A stretch of DNA of 64,000 nucleotides, taken from the NCBI GenBank assembly GCA_036406675.1, contig DASXAO010000047.1, positions 12,068-76,067 on the forward strand, in the 5' to 3' direction. The stretch is from SCGC-AG-212-J23 sp036406675. GTDB lineage: Bacteria; Pseudomonadota; Gammaproteobacteria; Burkholderiales; SG8-39. Shown here piece by piece: positions 1 through 6,793 of this stretch. Both the position numbers and the translations under genes were made by a program. Each line of letters opens with the position of its first letter. Position 1 is the stretch's first letter. The notes under the pieces are model-generated. The model was not told where the DNA came from. It did not search any database and saw only the letters and a list, made by a program, of their open reading frames with translations.

Positions 1-2
1 AC

Positions 3-506
3 ACGACGCCGCCGTTGAAGCTCTGCTGGCGCGGGCTCGGCGAGGTCGACGTCGCCCTGACCCACAGCACCGTCATCATCCTGTGCGGATTCCTGTTTCA
101 GGGCGGCGCCTGGAACGCGTCGTTTCCCGGGCTCGTCAGCGCGCCGCTCTTTCTCGCGGTGCTTCCGGCGATCATCCTGTCCGGAATACCGGATTACGCG
201 GCGGACCTGGCGGCGGGAAAGCGCTCGCTCGCCGTGGTGGTGGGACCGCGCGCGGCGGTCCGGATCGCGCAGGCGGCGGCGATCCTGGCAGCGGTCACGG
301 CGCTGGTCTGGGCGCAGCGCGACGTGGCGGAGTCTTCCTTCGACGGCATCGGCCTCGCCGTCGTGCCGCACGCGCTCGCGCTCACCTGGCTTCTCGAGCG
401 TCATTTGAGAAGCGCCCGGCCCGGCGGGAGAATCGACGGCCTGATGGCCCTCGCGCTTCTCTACATCGTCTGGTTCGTGGCCGTGCCGCTCTACCGCCTC
501 ACTTGA
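3..506 (+). CDS. UbiA-family prenyltransferase, 3' part (5' end outside window)
   Basis: The frame is open from the first bases, so the start lies upstream of the window. The visible part begins with PPLKL..RGLGE, typical of the middle of UbiA/MenA-type integral-membrane prenyltransferases. It carries the second aspartate-rich motif DYAAD (around 192-206) followed by GKRSLAV, then several hydrophobic helices to the C-terminus. Family members transfer a polyprenyl group to an aromatic or naphthoquinone-type acceptor in the cytoplasmic membrane. The acceptor cannot be told from this fragment. The stop overlaps the next start (TGATG), so it is coupled to the ABC genes. Confidence 0.8.
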   Translation, partial: TTPPLKLCWRGLGEVDVALTHSTVIILCGFLFQGGAWNASFPGLVSAPLFLAVLPAIILSGIPDYAADLAAGKRSLAVVVGPRAAVRIAQAAAILAAVTALVWAQRDVAESSFDGIGLAVVPHALALTWLLERHLRSARPGGRIDGLMALALLYIVWFVAVPLYRLT

Positions 507-1216
507 TGCGCGGGGACAAGACGCACTCGGTCCGCGCGCTGGAGCGCGTCTACCGGACCGGGTCCGACGAGGTCCGCGCCTTGCGCGGCGTCGACCTGGA
601 CTTGTGCTCGGGCGAGATCGTCGCGCTCCTCGGCCCCTCGGGCAGCGGCAAGTCGACGCTGCTCAACCTGCTCGGCGGCCTCGACCGACCCGACGCCGGC
701 GAGATCCGGTTCCGCGGCGAAGAACTGTCGCGCTTCGACGATCGCGCGCTCGCGCGCTATCGGCGCCGCCACGTCGGCTTCGTGTTCCAGGCCTACAACC
801 TGATCCCCAGCCTGACCGCGCGGGAGAACGTCGAGCTCGCGTGCGACGGCGCCGAGCGCCCGATCGCCGCCGCCGACGCGCTCGGGCTCGTGGGCCTGAG
901 CGCGCGGATGGACCACTTTCCGGGGCAGCTCTCCGGCGGCGAGCAGCAGCGCGCCGCGGTCGCGCGCGCGATCGCGAAGCGGCCCGAGCTCCTGCTGTGC
1001 GACGAGCCGACGGGCGCGGTCGAGCGCCAGGCGGGCGTGCAGGTCCTCGAGGTGATCGAGCGCTGCAGCCTCGAGCTGGGCGCGGCGACCGTGCTCGTCA
1101 CGCACAACGTCGCGCTCGCGGCCATGGCCGACCGGGTGCTGTGCCTCGCCGACGGAAGGATTGCAGAAGCCCGGCGCAACGCGCCGCGCCGCAATGCGGC
1201 GGACCTCTCCTGGTAG
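506..1216 (+). CDS. ABC transporter ATP-binding protein, LolD/MacB type
   Basis: 236 residues. Walker A GPSGSGKS is at 43-50, the Q-loop is near 95, the signature LSGGEQQ is at 142-148, and Walker B LLLCDEPTG is at 162-170. The D-loop reads AVE instead of the usual ALD, a small deviation. The best family match by motif is the LolD/MacB/FtsE-like class, which powers FtsX-type permeases moving lipoproteins, peptides or drugs rather than classical importers. The ATG overlaps the preceding stop, and the permease starts 3 bp downstream, so the two surely form one transporter. The substrate is unknown. Confidence 0.88.
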   Translation: MRGDKTHSVRALERVYRTGSDEVRALRGVDLDLCSGEIVALLGPSGSGKSTLLNLLGGLDRPDAGEIRFRGEELSRFDDRALARYRRRHVGFVFQAYNLIPSLTARENVELACDGAERPIAAADALGLVGLSARMDHFPGQLSGGEQQRAAVARAIAKRPELLLCDEPTGAVERQAGVQVLEVIERCSLELGAATVLVTHNVALAAMADRVLCLADGRIAEARRNAPRRNAADLSW

Positions 1217-1219
1217 CGG

Positions 1220-3583
1220 GTGCGCGTGCTGCCGATTCTCCAACGCAAGCTGCTGCGCGACCTGCGGCAGCTTGCCGGCCAGGCGGTGGCGATCGTGCTG
1301 GTCGCCGCCTGCGCGGTGGCGACGGCCGTCATGTCCTTCGGGGTGCTGCGCTCGCTCGACGATGCGCGCGCGCAGTACTACGAGCGCTGCCGCTTCGCCG
1401 ATGTCTTCGTTTCGCTGCAGCTCGCGCCCGAGGCCGCCGGCGAGGCCATCCGGCGGCTGCCGGGCGTCGCCGGCGTGGACACCCGGCTCGTCGCCGATGC
1501 GGCCGTCGCCGTTCCGGACACCGAAGGGCCGATCGCCGCACGGGCGATCTCCTGGCCCGAGCGCGGCGAGCCCGAAGTCAACGCGATCGTCCTGCGCCGC
1601 GGGCGATTCGTCCGCGCCGATGCGCCCGAGGTAGTCGTGAACGAGAGCTTCGCCGAGGCGCACGGCCTCGCACCCGGCGATCGGCTGGAGCTGCTGCTCG
1701 GTGGCCGCAGCCGCGAAATGGCGATCGTGGGCGTGGCGCTCTCGCCCGAATACGTCTATGCGCTCGGACCCGGGATGCTGTCGCCCGACGCGCGCCGCTT
1801 CGCGATCCTGTGGACGGGCCGGCGCGTGCTCGAAGCCGCGCTGGGCGCGAGCGGCGAGTTCAACGACCTCGCGCTGCGCGTGAACGGATCGGCCTCGGTG
1901 GAAGGCGTGGCGCGGCAGGTCGAGGCCGCGCTCGAGCCCTACGGGGCCGCCGAAGCGCACGGCCGGGAACGCCAGCGGTCGCATGCCTTTCTCTCGGCGA
2001 TGTTCCACCAGATCGCCGGCGTCGGGCGAATCGCTCCCGCGATCTTCCTCCTCGTCGCGGCGTTCCTGGTTCACGGCGCGCTTGTCCGGCTGGTCGACAC
2101 GCAGCGCCAGCACATCGGCGTGCTGAAGGCGCTCGGGATCGGCGACGCGCGGATCGCATGGCACTACCTCGAGCTTGCGCTCTTCCTGGGCGTGCTGGGG
2201 ATCGCGGCGGGGCTGGCAGCCGGCACGCTCCTCGGCCACGGGCTGACCCGCCTTTACGCGCAGTTCTTCCATTTCCCGAGCCTGTCCTTCCGGCACGACC
2301 TGCCGAGCATCCTCGCGGCCTGCGCCGTGTCGATCGCGGCGATGGCGCTCGGCGCCGCGCGCGGCGTGCGCGCCGTTTCGCGCCTCGCGCCCGCCGCCGC
2401 GCTCGCGGCGCCCGTGCCGCCCGGCTACCGGCGCGTGTGGCTCGATCGCCTGGTGCGTCGAGGCCCGGCGGGCGGCGCGACCAGGATGGTCCTGCGCCAT
2501 TTCGGCCGCTATCCGCTTCGCGCCGCGCTCACGCTCGCCGGGCTCGCGCTCGCCGTGGCACTGCAGATCGCCATGCTTTTCAGCTTCGACGCGCTCGATC
2601 GCATGCTTGGCTTTCACGCGCGCGCGGAGACGGGCGACTTCGAGGTGAGGTTTCCCAGGGTGCTGCCGGCCTCTGCCGCCGGGGAACTCGCGCGCTGGCC
2701 GGGCGTGCTGAAAGCGGAGGGCTGGCGCGTGCTGCCGGCCAAGCTGGGTTCGGGAGGGCACGCCCGCGCGGTGAACGTCACGGGACTCTCGCAGTCGGCG
2801 ATGCTGCGCACGCTTCTCGACGCGGACCTCGCGCCCGTGCCGGTGCCGCGGCAGGGACTTGCGCTCGCGGGAAAGCTCGCGTCGCTCCTGGAGGTCGGCG
2901 TCGGCGACCGCGTCACGCTTCAGCCCATCGGGTCGCGCGTCCAGGCGGATCTGCCGGTCGCGCGGATCGTCGAGCAGTACATCGGCCTCGACGCGTACAT
3001 GGACCTCGATGCGCTGAACGCGCTCGTGGGGGGCGAGCCCGCGATCAGCGGCGCGGATCTCGCCGTGGACCCGCGGCGGCGCGGCGAGTTCCTGCGCAGC
3101 CTGAAGGACAGCGGCGCGATCGCCGGAATCAGCGAGCCCTCGGCGGTGCTGGCGTCCTTCCGGGACACCATGCTGCGCACGCTGACCCTGATCGTCTCGT
3201 TCTTCGTCGCCTTCGCCGGCCTGACCGCGTTCGGCGTCGCCTACAGCAGCGCCCGGATCACGCTTGCCGAGCGCGAGCGCGAATTCGCCACCCTCGGCGC
3301 GCTGGGGTTCGGCGCGGCCGAGATCGGCCGCATCCTGTCCCTCGAGACGGCGCTTCTCCTGGCGCTCGCGCTGCCGCTGGGATGCCTGCTCGGGTGGGCG
3401 CTCGCGTGGGTTATCGTCCAGCGCCTCGACACGGAGCTCTACCGCGTGCCGCTGGTAGTCAGCGCGCATACGGCCGGCCTCGCGGTGCTCGTCGTCGTCG
3501 CCGCGACGCTCGGTTCGACTTGGAGCGTCGCGCGGCGCATCGGTCGCATGAACCTGTCCGCGGTGCTGAACGCGAGGCCGTAG
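1220..3583 (+). CDS. ABC transporter permease with two FtsX-like domains
   Basis: 787 residues, GTG start 3 bp after the ATPase gene. An N-terminal membrane segment (about 15-40) is followed by a large periplasmic domain, an FtsX-like helix block (about 265-400, including HIGVLKALGIGDARIA), a second TM segment and periplasmic domain, and a second FtsX block (about 655-780, including FATLGALGFGAAEI). This duplicated MacB/LolC-like layout is typical of single-chain permeases that work as mechanotransducers on periplasmic or lipid substrates. No HlyD-type adaptor is encoded next to it. Confidence 0.85.
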   Translation: MRVLPILQRKLLRDLRQLAGQAVAIVLVAACAVATAVMSFGVLRSLDDARAQYYERCRFADVFVSLQLAPEAAGEAIRRLPGVAGVDTRLVADAAVAVPDTEGPIAARAISWPERGEPEVNAIVLRRGRFVRADAPEVVVNESFAEAHGLAPGDRLELLLGGRSREMAIVGVALSPEYVYALGPGMLSPDARRFAILWTGRRVLEAALGASGEFNDLALRVNGSASVEGVARQVEAALEPYGAAEAHGRERQRSHAFLSAMFHQIAGVGRIAPAIFLLVAAFLVHGALVRLVDTQRQHIGVLKALGIGDARIAWHYLELALFLGVLGIAAGLAAGTLLGHGLTRLYAQFFHFPSLSFRHDLPSILAACAVSIAAMALGAARGVRAVSRLAPAAALAAPVPPGYRRVWLDRLVRRGPAGGATRMVLRHFGRYPLRAALTLAGLALAVALQIAMLFSFDALDRMLGFHARAETGDFEVRFPRVLPASAAGELARWPGVLKAEGWRVLPAKLGSGGHARAVNVTGLSQSAMLRTLLDADLAPVPVPRQGLALAGKLASLLEVGVGDRVTLQPIGSRVQADLPVARIVEQYIGLDAYMDLDALNALVGGEPAISGADLAVDPRRRGEFLRSLKDSGAIAGISEPSAVLASFRDTMLRTLTLIVSFFVAFAGLTAFGVAYSSARITLAEREREFATLGALGFGAAEIGRILSLETALLLALALPLGCLLGWALAWVIVQRLDTELYRVPLVVSAHTAGLAVLVVVAATLGSTWSVARRIGRMNLSAVLNARP

Positions 3584-3625
3584 AGCGGCGCGCATTTGGT
3601 TTTGTGCTCGGCCGCTACATTTTTT
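3584..3625 (+). terminator. possible rho-independent terminator after the ABC permease
   Basis: A six-base arm AGCGGC at 3584-3589 pairs with GCCGCT at 3611-3616. It is followed after four bases by six consecutive Ts (3620-3625). The stem is short and the loop long, so this is only a candidate. Confidence 0.35.
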
Positions 3626-3787
3626 GCTTTTCGACCCACGGTGCCGTGGAGTACGACCTTCGCGACGCGCGAACGCGCGCGGTACAGTTCGGCGTCCCGG
3701 CTGCCTCACGGCGCTGCGGATCCTGGGCCCGGCGGGATTCCAAACCCTTAGCCGGGCCTTCTCCATTGCGTTTCCGCTCGAGCAAGA

Positions 3788-3808
3788 AAATGGTGACTGT
3801 CACCATTT
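3788..3808. repeat. perfect 10-bp inverted repeat with 1-nt centre
   Basis: Arms at 3788-3797 and 3799-3808 are exactly complementary around a single T (core GGTGACTGTCACC). The architecture, two arms around one base with an AAAT...ATTT edge, is the same as the GGGGTCWGACCCC palindromes elsewhere in the window. It may therefore be a diverged member of that repeat family rather than an operator. Confidence 0.7.
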
Positions 3809-3861
3809 CTGCTGCGGTCGCGCTCTCTCTTAAATTCTTCCCCGTCGAAGCGTTTTGTTAT

Positions 3862-3884
3862 AAAGAATATAAAAAATATTCTTT
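3862..3884. promoter_or_regulatory. AT-rich inverted repeat, candidate LysR-type (CysB-like) operator
   Basis: Nine-base arms at 3862-3870 and 3876-3884 (AAAGAATAT / ATATTCTTT) are perfectly complementary around five As, about 35 bp before the cysH start. Sulfate assimilation operons in proteobacteria are usually activated by the LysR regulator CysB at AT-rich sites of this general kind. Assignment to CysB is inference from gene context. Confidence 0.4.
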
Positions 3885-3919
3885 GAAGTTATAAAGCTTT
3901 TTTATAGCATCGGTGCCCC

Positions 3920-4627
3920 ATGGGATTTCCCGCCGAGGCCCCGACCAAGGAAGCCGAGCTCGGGCGCGAGCTTCGTTCCATCGCGCACGACTTCGCGCCC
4001 GCCGTCCTGGCGAGCAGCCTGTCGGCGGAAGACATGGTCCTGACCGACGCCGTTGCGCGCGCGGGGCTGCCGATCGGAATCTTCGTTCTCGATACCGGCC
4101 GCCTTCACGGCGATACGCTCGCGCTCGTAGAGCGCATCCGCGGCCGCTATGGCCTCGAGGTCGAGGTGTGCCACCCCGATCCGGTCGCCGTCCTTCAATA
4201 CGTGAAGAATCACGGCCGCGACGCGTTCTATCGCGACGCGGAGCTCCGCCAGCGGTGTTGCGAGATCCGCAAGGTGAGGCCGCTGCGCCGGGCGCTGTCG
4301 GGGCGGCGCGCCTGGATCACGGGGCTGCGCCGCGAGCACTCCGCGGCGCGGTCCGGATTGCCGGCGCGGGAGCACGACCACGTGCACGGTCTCGAGAAGT
4401 TCAATCCGCTCGCCGCGTGGAGCGAGGAAGAGGTGTGGTCGTACCTGCGCCGCTTCGAAGTGCCGTACAACCCGCTCTACGACCAGGGCTACCGCTCGAT
4501 AGGCTGCGCGCCCTGCACCCGTCCCGTGGTCGCGGGCGAAGACGTGCGCGCCGGGCGCTGGTGGTGGGAGGCGGCCTCGAAAAAGGAGTGCGGCCTGCAC
4601 GTGGCGGAGCCGGCCGATGCTCGCTGA
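3920..4627 (+). CDS. cysH: adenylyl-sulfate (APS) reductase
   Basis: 235 residues. It reduces activated sulfate to sulfite in the cytoplasm. The PAPS/APS-reductase fold is clear (SSLSAED, FVLDTGRLH). The cysteine pattern C113-C114 and C196-x2-C199 marks the [4Fe-4S] APS-reductase type rather than the cluster-free PAPS reductase, and the C-terminal KKECGLH motif carries the catalytic cysteine (C224). No APS kinase (cysC) is seen near cysDN, which fits direct use of APS. cysD starts 11 bp before the end of this gene, so the operon order is cysH-cysD-cysN. Confidence 0.93.
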   Translation: MGFPAEAPTKEAELGRELRSIAHDFAPAVLASSLSAEDMVLTDAVARAGLPIGIFVLDTGRLHGDTLALVERIRGRYGLEVEVCHPDPVAVLQYVKNHGRDAFYRDAELRQRCCEIRKVRPLRRALSGRRAWITGLRREHSAARSGLPAREHDHVHGLEKFNPLAAWSEEEVWSYLRRFEVPYNPLYDQGYRSIGCAPCTRPVVAGEDVRAGRWWWEAASKKECGLHVAEPADAR

Positions 4628-5519
4628 ACGCTCGCACCTCGACTGGCTCGAGTCGGAGGCGATCTACATCGTGCGCGAGGTCGCGGGCCAGTGCCAGAAC
4701 CCGGTGCTGTTCTTCTCCGGCGGCAAGGACTCCCTCTGCCTGCTGCGGCTCGCCGAGAAGGCGTTCCGCCCCGGGCGCTTCCCGTTCCCGCTGCTGCACA
4801 TCGACACCGGGCACAACTTCCCCGAGGTGATCGCGTTTCGCGACCGCCGCGCCGCGGAGCTCGGCGAGCGCCTTCTGGTGCGCTCGGTCGAGGACTCGAT
4901 CAGGAGGGGTTCTGTAAGGCTCGCTTCTGAAGGCCAAAGCCGGAACGCCGCGCAATCCGTGACGCTGCTCGAGGCGATCGCGGAGCTCGGATTCGACGCG
5001 GCGATCGGCGGCGCGCGGCGCGACGAGGAAAAGGCGCGCGCCAAGGAGCGGGTATTCTCGTTCCGCGACGAGTTTGGCCAGTGGGACCCGCGCAACCAGC
5101 GCCCGGAGCTGTGGAGCCTCTACAACGCGCGCGTGCACCCGGGCGAGCACGTGCGGGTGTTCCCCATCAGCAACTGGACCGAGCTCGACGTCTGGCAGTA
5201 CATCGCGCGCGAGCAGCTGGAGGTACCCTCCATCTATTTTGCGCACCAGCGACCCGTCGTGCGCCGGCGCGGCCTGCTGGTGCCGGTGACCCCGATTACG
5301 CCGCCGCGCGCGGGCGAGACCGTGGAGGAGATATCGGTGCGCTTCCGCACCGTGGGCGACATCAGCTGCACTTGCCCCGTCGAATCCAGCGCCGCGAGTC
5401 TCCAGGCGATTCTCGAGGAAACAATCGGCGCGAAGCTGACCGAGCGCGGCGCCACGCGCATGGACGACCAGACTTCCGAGGCGTCCATGGAGCGGCGGAA
5501 GAAAGAGGGATATTTTTGA
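4617..5519 (+). CDS. cysD: sulfate adenylyltransferase subunit 2
   Basis: 300 residues. This is the catalytic PP-loop subunit that makes APS from ATP and sulfate. The PP-loop SGGKDS is at 34-39, followed by LLHIDTGHNFPE and later GARRDEEKARAKER, all standard in CysD. The length matches E. coli CysD (about 302). It overlaps cysH by 11 bp and is followed 22 bp later by cysN, the GTPase partner. Confidence 0.95.
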   Translation: MLAERSHLDWLESEAIYIVREVAGQCQNPVLFFSGGKDSLCLLRLAEKAFRPGRFPFPLLHIDTGHNFPEVIAFRDRRAAELGERLLVRSVEDSIRRGSVRLASEGQSRNAAQSVTLLEAIAELGFDAAIGGARRDEEKARAKERVFSFRDEFGQWDPRNQRPELWSLYNARVHPGEHVRVFPISNWTELDVWQYIAREQLEVPSIYFAHQRPVVRRRGLLVPVTPITPPRAGETVEEISVRFRTVGDISCTCPVESSAASLQAILEETIGAKLTERGATRMDDQTSEASMERRKKEGYF

Positions 5520-5541
5520 TGAAAGGCGCTTTGCCAGTCTG

Positions 5542-6777
5542 ATGCAGCCTCTTCGCTTCGCCACCGCCGGCAGCGTCGACGACGGCAAGAGCACCCTCAT
5601 CGGGCGCCTGCTCTACGACGCGCGCGCGCTGCAGGAAGACCAGGTCGCCGCGGTGGAGAGGGCGTCGCTGCGCCGCGGCGCCGGCGAGCTCGACCTCTCG
5701 CTCGTCACCGACGGGCTCGAAGCCGAGCGCGAGCAGGGCATCACCATCGACGTCGCCTACCGCTACTTCGCCACGCCGGTGCGCAAGTTCATCATCGCCG
5801 ACTCGCCCGGCCACGAGCAGTACACGCGCAACATGGCCACGGGGGCGAGCAACGCCGACGCGCTGGTGCTGCTGCTCGACGTCACCAGGCCGCTGCTGCC
5901 GCAATCGCGCCGCCACCTCGTCATCGCGCGGCTGCTCGGAATCCGCCACGCGATCGTGTTCGTGAACAAGCTCGATCTCGCCGGCTACGCGCGCGCGGCC
6001 TACGAGCGCGTGCGCGCCGAGCTCGAAGCCTTCGCCGCGCCGCTGCGCTTCGATTCGCTGGTGTGCATTCCGGGCTCGGCGCTGCGCGGCGACATGGTGG
6101 TCGAGCGCGGCGAGCGCCTCGACTGGTACCGCGGGCCGACGCTCCTCGAGCGGCTGGAGAGCGTGCCCGCCTCGACCGACCGCGGCGCGGCCGGCCCGCT
6201 GCGCTTTCCGGTGCAGCTCGTCTCGCCGCCGCGCGGCGGCCACGCGCGCGCCTACATGGGACGCATCGAGTCCGGCCACGTCCTCGCGGGCGCGCCGGTG
6301 GTCGCCCTGCCCGGCGGCCGCACGACCCGGGTGCGCCACATCGTGGTCCACGGCGCCGAGCGCGAGATCGCCGTCGCCGGCGATTCGGTGTCGCTCGTGC
6401 TCGCCGACGAGCTCGACCTCGCGCGCGGCGACCTGCTCGCCGACGCGGCGCAGCCGCCGCGCGAGGCGCGCTCGCTCGAGGCCGCGCTCATCTGGCTCGG
6501 CGCCGAGCCGCTGCGGCCGGCGGCGCGCTACCTCGTGCAGCTCGCCTCGCGCCGCGTGGCCGGCAAGGTGGTCGAGCTGCAAAGCCGCCTCGACATCGAC
6601 ACGCTCGGCGAACGCGCGGTGGAGGGCAACGTGATGGCGAACGACATCGTCAACGTGCGCCTTTCGCTGCAGGCGCCGCTGTTTGCCGATTCCTACGAGG
6701 CCGTGCGATGCACCGGCGCGCTCATCCTGATCGACGAGACCACGAACCAGACGGTGGCGGCCGCGCTGGTGCGTTGA
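5542..6777 (+). CDS. cysN: sulfate adenylyltransferase subunit 1 (GTPase)
   Basis: 411 residues. The elongation-factor-like GTPase drives APS formation by CysD. The P-loop GSVDDGKS is at 10-17, then the switch region EREQGITIDVAYR, the G3 motif DSPGHEQYTRNM and the G4 motif NKLDL. Beta-barrel domains follow. There is no C-terminal APS-kinase domain, so it is CysN alone and not a CysNC fusion, consistent with the APS-type CysH. It is the last gene of the operon; the next gene is convergent. Confidence 0.95.
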   Translation: MQPLRFATAGSVDDGKSTLIGRLLYDARALQEDQVAAVERASLRRGAGELDLSLVTDGLEAEREQGITIDVAYRYFATPVRKFIIADSPGHEQYTRNMATGASNADALVLLLDVTRPLLPQSRRHLVIARLLGIRHAIVFVNKLDLAGYARAAYERVRAELEAFAAPLRFDSLVCIPGSALRGDMVVERGERLDWYRGPTLLERLESVPASTDRGAAGPLRFPVQLVSPPRGGHARAYMGRIESGHVLAGAPVVALPGGRTTRVRHIVVHGAEREIAVAGDSVSLVLADELDLARGDLLADAAQPPREARSLEAALIWLGAEPLRPAARYLVQLASRRVAGKVVELQSRLDIDTLGERAVEGNVMANDIVNVRLSLQAPLFADSYEAVRCTGALILIDETTNQTVAAALVR

Positions 6778-6793
6778 TGGGAAAGCAAGCTCC

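Larger units (their letters stand above)
3584..3919. other. 336-bp intergenic region upstream of the cys operon
   Basis: No convincing gene. It holds a possible terminator for the ABC permease (arms 3584-3589 and 3611-3616, then six Ts at 3620-3625), a GC-rich hairpin (3726-3733 with 3751-3758), a perfect 10-bp inverted repeat (3788-3808) and an unusually AT-rich stretch (about 3855-3907) just before cysH. The AT-rich part contrasts sharply with the surrounding GC-rich DNA and is the likely cys promoter/operator. Confidence 0.6.

Noticed and set aside
491..3766. Very long open frames on the strand opposite or out of frame with the ABC genes (for example 491-3766 minus and 604-3894 plus)
   Set aside because: They are Arg/Pro/Gly-rich shadow frames produced by high GC; the real genes here have full family motifs.
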